A stretch of 51,965 bases of DNA, taken from NCBI GenBank assembly GCA_001689515.1, contig LUJR01000032.1:1-51965 (forward strand). The letters are read 5' to 3'. Position numbers and translations under genes: made by a program. Numbering within the stretch: the first letter of the stretch is position 1; the number at the start of each line of letters is the position of its first letter. This stretch comes from Bacteroidales bacterium M7. GTDB lineage: Bacteria; Bacteroidota; Bacteroidia; Bacteroidales; Muribaculaceae. Positions 34,695-43,447 of this stretch are shown here, piece after piece. Below the pieces are notes generated by a model, which saw only the letters and a program-made list of their open reading frames with translations, was not told where the DNA came from and did not search any database.

Positions 34695-35825
34695 TTACAG
34701 ATCCTTGCGGTAGGCACGGCGGCGGCGATGCTGCCTCCGTTCGAAATACTGCCACTGGAGCTGTACTGCATGATTGTCTTCAAGTTCGAGATTGCTCTCC
34801 GCCCACTTGTAGCCGTTGGCGATATAGTTGGGTAGCAGGTGCGAGAACAGCATGGCGTTGACACCCTTGTTCTGAAACTCGGGCTTGATGGCGACAAGCA
34901 TCAGATCCACTATGTCATTGTGACGGTAGAGTGCCCGCAGGATGCGCGCCCAGCCCAGCGGCAAAAGCCGTCCGCGGCTCTTCTGAAGAGCCTTCGAGAG
35001 CGACGGAAGCGATATGCCGGCACCTATAAGATTGTCGTCCTTGTCAACGATGATGCAGATGTCGTCAAGGCGCAGCACACCGAGATACATGTCTATGTAG
35101 TGGTCTATCAGTGCAGGTGTCAGAGGCGAATAGCCATACAGCTGGTCATACGCTTCATTGACCAGATTGAAAAACGCTCTGCCGTAGCGGCGTTTAAGCT
35201 CCTTGCGGCTCTTGACCTCCGCTACATGCAGGTCATACTTCTTGCTGACGATATCGGAGATGCGCTGGTATTTCTCGGGCACCTTGTCAGGCACGGTCAT
35301 GCGGTACTCGACCCAGTCGGTATCCTTGACGAAGCCCATCCGCTCCATGTGGCGCGGATAGTAGGGATGGTTATATATGGTGGCTATGGTGCCGAGTTCG
35401 TCAAAGCCCTCGACGAGCATTCCCTCATGATCCATGTCGGTGAAACCCATCGGACCGACTACGGTCTCCATACCGCGCTGACGAAGCCAATCGGAAGCAG
35501 CGCCAAACAGTGCGTCGGTGACTTCCTCGTCATCTATGAAGTCCACCCAGCCGAAACGCCCCTCTTTTCTGCCCGAACGCTCGTTGACAGTGCGGTTGAT
35601 GATGGCAGTGATTCTGCCTACGGGTTTACCGTCGCGATATGCCATAAATGACTGAGCCTCACAAAATTCGAAGGCGGGATTTCCCTCGGGGCGCAGTGTA
35701 GCCACTTCGTCAAACACCAGCGGCGGCACGAAGCAGTCATTGCCCTTATAGTGGTCTATGCCGAAGTTGACATATCGTTTCAGAGCCTTCTTGGTCTTGG
35801 GTATCTCCCTGATTTCTACTGACAT
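34695..35825 (-). CDS. GNAT-like conserved Bacteroidetes protein (376 aa)
   Basis: An N-terminal part with FGIDHYKGNDCFVPPLVFDE and FMAYRDGKPVGRITAIINR is followed by a GNAT-like second half (IIVDKDDNLIGAGISLPSLS, then VDLMLVAIKPEFQNKGVNAM and ANGYKWAESNLELEDNHAV). The KPEFQNKGVNAM segment corresponds to the acetyl-CoA loop (xxQxxGx). I know it as a common Bacteroidetes N-acetyltransferase-like protein without an assigned substrate. It may be a two-domain GNAT. It lies between the pseudokinase and cytidine deaminase genes. Confidence 0.78.
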   Translation of the reverse strand: MSVEIREIPKTKKALKRYVNFGIDHYKGNDCFVPPLVFDEVATLRPEGNPAFEFCEAQSFMAYRDGKPVGRITAIINRTVNERSGRKEGRFGWVDFIDDEEVTDALFGAASDWLRQRGMETVVGPMGFTDMDHEGMLVEGFDELGTIATIYNHPYYPRHMERMGFVKDTDWVEYRMTVPDKVPEKYQRISDIVSKKYDLHVAEVKSRKELKRRYGRAFFNLVNEAYDQLYGYSPLTPALIDHYIDMYLGVLRLDDICIIVDKDDNLIGAGISLPSLSKALQKSRGRLLPLGWARILRALYRHNDIVDLMLVAIKPEFQNKGVNAMLFSHLLPNYIANGYKWAESNLELEDNHAVQLQWQYFERRQHRRRRAYRKDL

Positions 35826-35871
35826 ATATTTTATATACTTGTATTCAATTTATGAAACAACCTATTATTGA

Positions 35872-36621
35872 CTACGGATGCGGAGCATAACCCGACGAGA
35901 GCCATGCAAGCACTGCCAGCATGACCACCAAGAAGGCAAGAAGCCACACGAGCAGACGATTGTTGTTGCGCCCTTGCAGAGCCATGTGGAGGTCGTTGGC
36001 GGAGCGGAAATGCGGCTTGCCCTTGCTCAGACACTGACGCGCTATGGTACGCAACCGCGGATTGTGGCTGTCAAGGGCATCAAGGGTCTCAGTCAGCACC
36101 TGACCGAACTGCCTCACATCCTCCTCCACGTCATCAGGCTTGAGCGACTGCTTCTGGTCAAACCCCACGTCTATCAGCTTAAGGTTACCGATATTTTCGG
36201 TAAACTGTATGGTCTCCGGGCGTATCGGTTGGTGCACGAGATGGTTTGCCTCGATATACTCCATAGCTTCCACGAGCTCATGACATACCTTGCGCAGATG
36301 CTCCTCAGTGACCTTCTTGTCATCGATGAGCTTGCGGAGCGAGTCACCGTACACATCATCGGTGATGATGCACATGCCCAGCCCTGGCACTTCCTCGAAG
36401 TCGTTGATCATCACGATGTTGGGATGGCAGAGATTGTAGCGCACATCAAACTCGCGCTCTATCATCTCTTTCATCGCAGGGTCATCACGATACTGATCCT
36501 TGAGGGTCTTGAGCATCACCCACTTGCCATGCTTCTTGGCAGTGTACACATCATAAAACTCCTCGTCCCAAAGGGGCAAGTGCTCGATTTCGGTCCATTT
36601 CTCGTTCTCAGCCATAAGCAT
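35872..36621 (-). CDS. membrane-anchored pseudokinase (protein kinase fold, 249 aa)
   Basis: The fold shows VMLKTLK (Lys38, strand 3), a helix C Glu (IEREFDV), and the hinge IITDDVYGDSLRKLI. The catalytic loop reads LVHQPIRPETIQF where an active kinase has HRDLKPEN: Asp is replaced by Pro132 and Lys by Arg. The metal-binding DFG is DVG (Asp151 kept). It is therefore likely a pseudokinase that may bind ATP without phosphotransfer. A single C-terminal membrane segment (LLVWLLAFLVVMLAVLAWL) anchors it. The alternative start at 36615 would drop two residues. A consensus promoter lies at 36682-36652. Confidence 0.82.
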   Translation of the reverse strand: MLMAENEKWTEIEHLPLWDEEFYDVYTAKKHGKWVMLKTLKDQYRDDPAMKEMIEREFDVRYNLCHPNIVMINDFEEVPGLGMCIITDDVYGDSLRKLIDDKKVTEEHLRKVCHELVEAMEYIEANHLVHQPIRPETIQFTENIGNLKLIDVGFDQKQSLKPDDVEEDVRQFGQVLTETLDALDSHNPRLRTIARQCLSKGKPHFRSANDLHMALQGRNNNRLLVWLLAFLVVMLAVLAWLSSGYAPHP

Positions 36622-36651
36622 CTCGGTTAAGCTGCCAACACGCCAGCCTCA

Positions 36652-36682
36652 CAAAGTTAACAGTTTTCCCCACAAATTCAAA
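36652..36682 (-). promoter_or_regulatory. promoter of the pseudokinase gene
   Basis: Minus strand: TTTG (36682-36679) and TAACTTTG (36659-36652), 19-nt spacer. It is divergent from the ATPase promoter at 36736. Confidence 0.7.
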
Positions 36683-36735
36683 ACCCCACTCCACCGGACC
36701 TTTGCTGGAATATGACTTAAAAATGCCATTGAATA

Positions 36736-36802
36736 TTTGCTATCCGGATTTTTGTCATTAATTTTGCAAATAGAAACCACGGTTTCCGAAACCACGGTTT
36801 CC
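36736..36802 (+). promoter_or_regulatory. promoter followed by two tandem 15-bp palindromes (operator)
   Basis: TTTG (36736-36739) and TAATTTTG (36759-36766), 19-nt spacer. At the expected start of transcription lie two exact head-to-tail copies of GAAACCACGGTTTCC (36773-36787 and 36788-36802), each nearly self-complementary. This is a strong operator signature just before the AAA ATPase gene at 36818. Confidence 0.75.
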
Positions 36803-36817
36803 ATTCTTTCAGCAGCC

Positions 36818-38137
36818 ATGAGATTTTTTGACCGTAAAGATGAAATAACGACCCTGCGCAAGATAAGGGACAATTCTGCCCACACAGCCCAGTTCACTGT
36901 CCTCACAGGCCGACGACGTATTGGCAAGACTTCGCTCGTACTCAAGGCCTACGGAGACAGGCCGATGCTGTATTTTTTTGTAGGAAGAAAAGCCGAGAAC
37001 CTTCTCTGCGAGGAGTTTCGTCAAGAAGTCGAGGAAAAACTCGATACCAAACTCGGAGGCACCCCCGCCAACTTCGCCGAGCTGTTCGGCTATCTGATGG
37101 AACTGTCTAAAAGCCTGAACTTCACGCTTTTCATTGACGAGTTTCAGAACTTTGAACGCGTAAATCCATCAATTTTCAGTGACATACAAAAGACCTGGGA
37201 CATCAATCACCAGAGCTCTAAAATGAACCTTGTGGTGTGTGGGTCGGTATATTCCATGATGACAAGGATATTCAGAGACCACAAGGAGCCACTATACAAC
37301 CGCCAAAACCGCTTTATGACAATCCGTGCCTTTCAACCGTCCGTATTAAAGGAAATCATGGCGGAGTATCATCCCGGGCATTCCAATGAAGACCTGCTTG
37401 CCATGTATGCCTTTACGGGAGGGGTGGCAAAATACATCCAACTGCTCGTGGACGACCACGCCCTGACTCTTGACGGCATGATCGACAGCATGATCAGCTC
37501 CGACTCCACATTTATCAACGAAGGCCGGTCCATTCTTGTAGAAGAATTCGGGAAAGACTATGACACCTACTTCTCCATTTTATCAGCCATAGCCAGCGGC
37601 AAAACACATCGCAGCGAAATTGAAGCAACCATCGGCAGACAAATCAGCGGCTACATGACGCGTCTGGAGGATGACTACAGCATAATATCAAAAGAGCTTC
37701 CAATTGGAGCAAAGCCGCTAAGCAAAAATGCAACGTATAAAATCCGTGACAACTTCTTCACTTTCTGGTTCCGATTTGTATTCAAGTACAACCACATCTT
37801 AGAAATCGGGGCTTACGAACAGCTGCGGACTCTGATCCGACGCGACTATATGACATTTTCCGGCATAATGCTTGAACGCTATTTCCGAGCCAAAGCAATC
37901 GAAAGCAGACGTTACACTCTCATCGGACGCTGGTGGGATCGGAAGGGCGAATTTGAGATAGACATGATTGCCGCAAACGAACTTGATAACACGGCAACAG
38001 TGTATGAGATAAAACGCAACCGGAAGAACATATCCATGAAAGCCTTAGAAGAGAAAGCCGAAAGGATGCTCGCAGCAGTCCATACCCTTAATGGATATGA
38101 CGTGAAAACTGCTGGCCTTGACTTGGAGGATATGTAA
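36818..38137 (+). CDS. AAA-type ATPase with C-terminal DUF234/nuclease-like domain (439 aa)
   Basis: The ATG at 36818 begins MRFFDRKDEITTLRKI, the usual opening of this family; the longer frame upstream would read through the operator palindromes. Walker A is TGRRRIGKTSLV, Walker B is FTLFIDEFQNFE, and the sensor-like VVCGSVYSMM follows. A winged helix lies around residues 270-310. The C-terminus with FWFRFV and the segment GEFEIDMIAANELDNTATVYE, then IKRNRKN, has the E..D..ExK pattern of a PD-(D/E)XK nuclease-like fold. The family is widespread in gut Bacteroidetes and archaea, of unknown role, possibly in stress or mobile-element control. Confidence 0.88.
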   Translation: MRFFDRKDEITTLRKIRDNSAHTAQFTVLTGRRRIGKTSLVLKAYGDRPMLYFFVGRKAENLLCEEFRQEVEEKLDTKLGGTPANFAELFGYLMELSKSLNFTLFIDEFQNFERVNPSIFSDIQKTWDINHQSSKMNLVVCGSVYSMMTRIFRDHKEPLYNRQNRFMTIRAFQPSVLKEIMAEYHPGHSNEDLLAMYAFTGGVAKYIQLLVDDHALTLDGMIDSMISSDSTFINEGRSILVEEFGKDYDTYFSILSAIASGKTHRSEIEATIGRQISGYMTRLEDDYSIISKELPIGAKPLSKNATYKIRDNFFTFWFRFVFKYNHILEIGAYEQLRTLIRRDYMTFSGIMLERYFRAKAIESRRYTLIGRWWDRKGEFEIDMIAANELDNTATVYEIKRNRKNISMKALEEKAERMLAAVHTLNGYDVKTAGLDLEDM

Positions 38138-38233
38138 ATCCGACTTTTGCCGGTCCCGGCATCTGTAGAAGTTCCGACCACTCATCACGAAATTTAAACC
38201 ACGAAGCACGGCAAGCCGTTATACGTTTTTTGC

Positions 38234-38241
38234 TAACTTTG
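38234..38241 (+). promoter_or_regulatory. -7 element immediately before the Omp85 gene start
   Basis: TAACTTTG (38234-38241), then CCGAC, then ATG at 38247. The messenger is probably leaderless. Confidence 0.6.
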
Positions 38242-38246
38242 CCGAC

Positions 38247-39440
38247 ATGATTAGAGTGATTACAGCATCCTTGAGGAGCATAGCCGCAATGATGATGCTG
38301 TCGGCATGCTGCCTGATGACCATGGGGCAGCAGGCTAGCCCTGCCGACAGCCTGACAGCTGCCACTGACTCGCTCCCCAAGAAGAAAAACCTCATCGAAC
38401 GCATAAAGGCGTACTTCGACGAGTCCAACAAGCCCAAGGAGGATCCTAAAGCCTTCGACATAGGAGTCATAGGCGGTCCCTACTACTCCAATGAAATCAA
38501 GCTTGCCCTCGGCATCGTGGCTACAGGATCATACTCCCTCGGCGAGCCAGACTCGCTCGTCCCGCGCTCGTTCGTAGCTATCAAGGGCAAAATATCCACA
38601 TCGGGGTTCGTGGAAGTAGGACTGGAAGGGACCAACATCTTCCCCCATGACCGCTTCCGCATCAACTACCTGCTTGACTATTACTACCGTCCCACCGACT
38701 ACTGGGGCATAGGTTACGAACGTGCCGTCAACGATGACTACAAATCAAAATTCAATGAAATCCACTTCTCCTCGCGCATCGACGGTCTCGTGCGCATCGG
38801 ACGACATGTCTTCGTAGGTCCCGGGCTGCTCTTCTCGCGCGTCAAAGCCACCAACATCACCGACGAGGCGGTATGGACAGGACAGCCGCAACGCGTGACA
38901 TCGTTCGGCATAGGTGTATCGGGCATGTTTGACACGCGCGACAACCTGACAGCACCGACGCGCGGCGTGACCGTGGAATTCGAACAGCAGTTCTACCCGC
39001 GCTTCATGGGCAACACATCACACTCGTTCAGCTCCACCGCTCTGACCGCACGAGCCTATCAGCGCGTATGGAAAGGGGGCATAATAGCCGAACGCATACA
39101 CGGACGCTTTGCCTACGGCAACGTCCCGTGGAACATGCTCTCGACCCTTGGAGGCAGCAACAACCTGCGCGGATACTACGAAGGGCAGTACCGTGACAAA
39201 TGCGAGATGGACCTGACCGTGGAGCTGCGCCAGCATATATGGCGGCGCAACAGCCTGGTAGTATGGGGCGGTGTAGGCGCGATAGCCCCCGACCTCAGCG
39301 GTTTCCGCCTGAGCCAGGCTCTCCCCAACGTAGGCATAGGTTACCGCTGGGAATTCAAGAAAAACTCCAACGTCCGCATCGATATCGGCTTCGGCAAGCA
39401 CTGCAAAGGCTTCGTCTTCGGCATCAACGAAGCCTTCTGA
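38247..39440 (+). CDS. BamA/TamA family outer-membrane barrel (397 aa)
   Basis: Signal peptide MIRVITASLRSIAAMMMLSA. The rest is a beta-barrel of the Omp85 type without POTRA domains: alternating aromatic strands, the lid-loop motif LGGSNNLRGYYEGQYRD (LRGY equals the conserved (V/I)RG(F/Y)) and a terminal Phe. Small Omp85 proteins like this occur widely in Bacteroidetes and their cargo or lipid partner is unknown. The only credible start is 5 nt after a -7 element. The gene stands alone, with REP-like DNA following. Confidence 0.88.
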   Translation: MIRVITASLRSIAAMMMLSACCLMTMGQQASPADSLTAATDSLPKKKNLIERIKAYFDESNKPKEDPKAFDIGVIGGPYYSNEIKLALGIVATGSYSLGEPDSLVPRSFVAIKGKISTSGFVEVGLEGTNIFPHDRFRINYLLDYYYRPTDYWGIGYERAVNDDYKSKFNEIHFSSRIDGLVRIGRHVFVGPGLLFSRVKATNITDEAVWTGQPQRVTSFGIGVSGMFDTRDNLTAPTRGVTVEFEQQFYPRFMGNTSHSFSSTALTARAYQRVWKGGIIAERIHGRFAYGNVPWNMLSTLGGSNNLRGYYEGQYRDKCEMDLTVELRQHIWRRNSLVVWGGVGAIAPDLSGFRLSQALPNVGIGYRWEFKKNSNVRIDIGFGKHCKGFVFGINEAF

Positions 39441-39490
39441 TATCAAACCGTCAACACACTGCCCTAATGTCAATACCACAGTAATTATAG

Positions 39491-39653
39491 GGATGGTGTT
39501 GCAGAACCCCCAAAAATCGCGGCAAAGTCTGTAGGGACATGCCATGGCATGTCTGTTTTGGCTGTTCATGACCGTTTAAATCACGCATAATGAGGGCTGA
39601 CATGCCATGGCATGTCCCTACAAGTCGAGGAGTACCAGTACTGCAACGCCCTC
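39491..39653. repeat. REP-like pair (family 1) bracketed by an outer TTGCAG/CTGCAA inverted repeat
   Basis: The REP arms lie at 39530 onward and ending at 39622. They are bracketed by GATGGTGTTGCAGAACC (about 39492-39508) on the left and an inverted, diverged GTACTGCAACGCCCTCC (about 39637-39653) on the right. The same bracketing occurs at 43448-43591. Confidence 0.75.
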
Positions 39654-39696
39654 CACAAATAGCAATGGTTGGTATCTATCACGCCATCGGCACCCG

Positions 39697-42600
39697 TCAC
39701 GCCTTGAAACGCTGCTGGCGCTTGGCGGCATATTTCTCGATCTCGCCCTTGCCCTTGAGGGGCACTGTCGAACTTTTGTCGCGGATGAATATCTTGCCGT
39801 CAATCATCGGCACGACCCCCGGGAAAGGTGTCACGGTAATCTGGAGCATGTCACGACCGCTGCGGCTCTCCCACCTATAACCGATAAACTGGTTGAGCGA
39901 GTGGCCGTCATACAGCAGACCTATGTTGCGGCGGATACAATCCATAAGTTTCAGCTCAAACACATCGCGGATCTTACGCGTATCATACTTGTCGCTGCCA
40001 TGCGACAGGTAGATGAAATCCTCGTTCAATCCTATGGGCACCTTCATGTCGTTGACACCGAGATAAAGCGTGCCGCCGTCGGCATTGAGCATACCGTCGA
40101 TGATTTCGGCAATCTCGCGCCCCTGCGCTTTCTCGTCAGCCCTCATCTTGTTGCCTGCCGGATATATGAGCGAGGTCTTATATTCATGCAGCTGATCCTC
40201 GTCGTTATCAAGCGTTTCGGCATATTGCTGTGACGGTCTGAGCCCGACAAGCTGGAATATCTCGCTGCGGAGCTCGCGGCGCACACCGCGCACACCGTAA
40301 CGTGACACGATGTTATAAGCCTCCACCAAGCTGCGCAGACGGTCTAATTCGGGACCGCAATCCTCCGTCAGGCTGTCTTTGAGAGGCTTGTCCGACTCCA
40401 TATATGAAAGCATATTGAGCGTCTGGAGCATCTGTACCAGATCCCTGTCATTACGCGCACCCTTCATTTTTGATGCCCGTTGCTCCAGCTCCTTCAGGCT
40501 CGTGACATCCACGCGCCCTGCCAGAGCGAAGGTATCCATAAGCTCAAGAGCCGAGAGCTTAAGCGATATCACGTCGGCATCCCCGTGGCTGAGCACAGCC
40601 AGCAGCCGGGCATAGGCAAGATAATCATAGCTCGTACCGAGTTCTTTGCGTTTCAGAAACGCCGCTGTCTCAAAGAATCGCGCCAGCGGCTGCACCTCCT
40701 CCTCGTAGAGGAAATCCACATCGCCCGACACCTCCGCATCCGGGTCAAACTCATCCGGCTCGCTCCATGCGAAACCCGAGGCGTCCTCTTCGGAAATGTT
40801 CAGCAGCAGATCCACAAACGCCTCCTGAACATAACCCTGCACCTCTTCGGGCGACCATTCCGCCACCTCTCCGTCAGCCTCAAAGCAGTTGACATACAGT
40901 TTGTCTTCGTCAAGACGCGGCTTTATATTGTCGACCCTGACATTGATGACGCTGTTACAGTCCACATCCAGATTGTCGACATTGTGGAAGAGTGCCGGAT
41001 AATACGACTCTGTCAATATGAAGTAGGTGTTTCCGTTGCCCGGAACCCTGCCTGTGACGATGGCTTGAAGCGCACTCTCCTGATCATAGTCCTCCTGGGC
41101 ACGGCGCAGATAATATTGCAGAGTCTTTTCGGTCAGTGACAGTTCGACACTCGCCTGAGAGGCGGCACTTATCACCTTACCCTGAAACACCATGGGCTCT
41201 CCGTCCTTCATGAACATATCCACCACAGGACGTTTGATCAGCAGTCGCGCGATATCCTTCATCCTGATAGAGGCTTTCACCTCCGGGAATCCAGCCACCT
41301 CGCACTCAAAGAGGTATTTGTCATAATCCGACTGGGATTTAACCCTGAAATAGACCATGTCACCCACAGCGAGCATCTGCGACTCGGGCTTCTTCTTGGT
41401 AGTGCGACGCACCACAACGTCGCTCGTCAGCCCTGCCTCGATTTCAGCCCACAGTTCAGGACGCCGCCCGATGGTCTGTGCATCTGCGTTAAGCTTCTGT
41501 GACAGTCTGTCATCAAGCATGACGCATGCCTCGATATCGCCTGCCGGCACGAGTGAAACCACCTTCTTGGCGTTCCCTTCACCCATCGACTTGTAGAGCG
41601 TCATAAAATTACCCCTCAATCTCAGCGACATCTCTTTATTTTCAAATATTGAATTTTTAGGCGAGACATCATTGGTGGGATTGGCAAGCTTTGTCGATGT
41701 CAGCATATTGACATCCGACGTATCGTTCCAACTATACTCAAGCGGTGACGCCATCTGGGAGGTCAGCGCATAATAAGCCTTTTTCAGAAGTTGCTCGTTA
41801 GGACAGATGCCGAGCATGGCAGCATTGAGATACATCATGCCTCGGTGACGGCTCCACATAGGGAAGTTGATACCCTGCGTCATCAGCAGCTCGAGAGCTG
41901 TAGCCTCTATGATAAGCGAAAGCCGCTCGCGATTAAACGGGAAAAACCGGCTCGACTCTTTGTCTATCAACGCTTCCAAGAACGCGATGATGCCCGGAGC
42001 ATAATCCTTGACGAAATGCGGGTCGGCATGGCGCTTCCTGATCAGACCGAATATCTCCTGCATAGCATCGACTGACAACTCGGTGCCCAAAGAGAACAAT
42101 ATGCCCAGCAGACCAAACTGTATATCCGCCCTATATATCGGATGATTGTTTTTGAGCTGGCTGAACACCTTGGCGACAAAAGCGTTCTGCTCATCTTTTG
42201 CGATTAATCCGAGTGCCTTTATATATATTTCCGCCCTATGGGCAGTCGCTTCGATAGACGACTGAGCTGCTGCAAACTCATCTCCCTGAAACTCATGAAG
42301 ATAATCCGACCCTTCTATGACCTCAATTACAGCATCATAAAAAGCCTTCATAAGATTAGACCTGCGGCCGCGGGTCCATGACCTGGCTGCATCCATGACC
42401 TGGCTCAGCAGATCGAGCAACCAGTATTTGTTGCCCGCGCTTTCACGCTCCTGCGCAGTGGTCCACAACGTGTCGGATTCAAAGGTCTTCCACCATCTCA
42501 TCTTTGTAAATTTCGCTACCGACGGCAATTTCTTGAATTTTGACACGCTGAAACCGACCTTTCTGACCGATTTTGGCTCCTCAATAAACTCCAGAATAAT

Positions 42601-43011
42601 GTCCGCGTCCGAATCCGCATCAGGATACCTGACCCTCAGATTGGCGCGCTCCGACTTATTGAACTTCCGCCCCGCGATGGGCACACGGCTGAAATACACA
42701 CCGCTCGCATCATCAATCACATTGCAGACGCTGTTTTGTCCCCGCGTCTGCGAAAGTATAGTAAATTCATGCACCGAGCCGTCTTCATAGAGCAGAGGGA
42801 CAAGCTCGCGCTTGACCTGATGAAATTTGCCTTTATAATACTTGCACACCAATACATCGGGGATATTTACTTCCTGAAATTTAAACGGAGCAATCCTGAT
42901 CGGGTATTCAGTAGGCGAATCATTTACAAGAAACAGGGTACGCCCCGCCTCCTTACTTACGGTAAAATCCTTTCGCTCAAGGCGATAAATCTTATTATCC
43001 TGATAGTTCAT
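39697..43011 (-). CDS. large protein with S1-like segments and C-terminal Schlafen AlbA_2 domain (1104 aa)
   Basis: The ATG at 43011 is used; the GTG nine codons upstream is less likely. The last about 190 residues are an AlbA_2 (Schlafen) domain: HEYKTSLIYPAG, then EIAEIIDGMLNADGGTLYLG and VNDMKVPIGL, with a final IFIRDKSSTVPL. The centre has two barrel-like segments (VGDMVYFRVKSQSDYDKYLF and ALQAIVTGRVPGNGNTYFIL) that resemble S1/OB RNA-binding units. A long helical region fills residues about 200-450. Related Schlafen domains cut RNA or bind DNA, so an RNA-targeting role is likely. A consensus promoter lies at 43078-43047. The remaining roughly 800 residues are unassigned. Confidence 0.8.
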   Translation of the reverse strand: MNYQDNKIYRLERKDFTVSKEAGRTLFLVNDSPTEYPIRIAPFKFQEVNIPDVLVCKYYKGKFHQVKRELVPLLYEDGSVHEFTILSQTRGQNSVCNVIDDASGVYFSRVPIAGRKFNKSERANLRVRYPDADSDADIILEFIEEPKSVRKVGFSVSKFKKLPSVAKFTKMRWWKTFESDTLWTTAQERESAGNKYWLLDLLSQVMDAARSWTRGRRSNLMKAFYDAVIEVIEGSDYLHEFQGDEFAAAQSSIEATAHRAEIYIKALGLIAKDEQNAFVAKVFSQLKNNHPIYRADIQFGLLGILFSLGTELSVDAMQEIFGLIRKRHADPHFVKDYAPGIIAFLEALIDKESSRFFPFNRERLSLIIEATALELLMTQGINFPMWSRHRGMMYLNAAMLGICPNEQLLKKAYYALTSQMASPLEYSWNDTSDVNMLTSTKLANPTNDVSPKNSIFENKEMSLRLRGNFMTLYKSMGEGNAKKVVSLVPAGDIEACVMLDDRLSQKLNADAQTIGRRPELWAEIEAGLTSDVVVRRTTKKKPESQMLAVGDMVYFRVKSQSDYDKYLFECEVAGFPEVKASIRMKDIARLLIKRPVVDMFMKDGEPMVFQGKVISAASQASVELSLTEKTLQYYLRRAQEDYDQESALQAIVTGRVPGNGNTYFILTESYYPALFHNVDNLDVDCNSVINVRVDNIKPRLDEDKLYVNCFEADGEVAEWSPEEVQGYVQEAFVDLLLNISEEDASGFAWSEPDEFDPDAEVSGDVDFLYEEEVQPLARFFETAAFLKRKELGTSYDYLAYARLLAVLSHGDADVISLKLSALELMDTFALAGRVDVTSLKELEQRASKMKGARNDRDLVQMLQTLNMLSYMESDKPLKDSLTEDCGPELDRLRSLVEAYNIVSRYGVRGVRRELRSEIFQLVGLRPSQQYAETLDNDEDQLHEYKTSLIYPAGNKMRADEKAQGREIAEIIDGMLNADGGTLYLGVNDMKVPIGLNEDFIYLSHGSDKYDTRKIRDVFELKLMDCIRRNIGLLYDGHSLNQFIGYRWESRSGRDMLQITVTPFPGVVPMIDGKIFIRDKSSTVPLKGKGEIEKYAAKRQQRFKA

Positions 43012-43046
43012 AAATATAGTATTTAATGTTTCTGTCACTTTCCCTA

Positions 43047-43078
43047 CAAAAATACATCAACTTTCCCTATCTCCCAAA
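43047..43078 (-). promoter_or_regulatory. promoter of the AlbA_2 protein gene
   Basis: Minus strand: TTTG (43078-43075) and TATTTTTG (43054-43047), 20-nt spacer, about 30 nt before the ATG at 43011. Confidence 0.75.
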
Positions 43079-43137
43079 CCCATTGATATCAAATACATAC
43101 ATTCCGCACTACAGACTTGATTGTTCGTCCGTTCATT

Positions 43138-43393
43138 TGTAGGGACATGCCACAATGCTGCTATTAACTTAACGCTCGCGGTGTTAACCGCGAGGGGAGC
43201 AGTAGCCACATGCAAGCAAGTCATCAGGCTTGCGCAGCTTGTGGGAAACGGATGGATTGGAAATCCGGCGGTGTAACTGCCGGGGCAATCGCACGCGTAA
43301 GCCCCGGCAGCTGACGCCGCCGGTATATGAGGGGGTATTTTAAACCACAAGCTCCACAAGTCTGACGACTTGCTTGCATGTGGCTACTACTCC
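43138..43393. repeat. 188-bp near-complete fold-back element with a single REP arm beside it
   Basis: 43201-43222 is exactly complementary to 43367-43388 (22 bp). Inside lie further pairs: 43226-43245 with 43345-43363 (imperfect), CCGGCGG/CCGCCGG (43265-43271 and 43317-43323), and CTGCCGGGGC/GCCCCGGCAG (43277-43286 and 43301-43310). A separate hairpin CTCGCGG/CCGCGAG (43175-43194) and a half REP arm (from 43138) precede it. No gene is visible from 43039 to 43757 apart from a possible short upstream ORF. Confidence 0.8.
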
Positions 43394-43447
43394 CGCCGCG
43401 GCTATGCCGCGCCTTTACAAGCGAAATAATCTTAAGTTCATAGCAAA

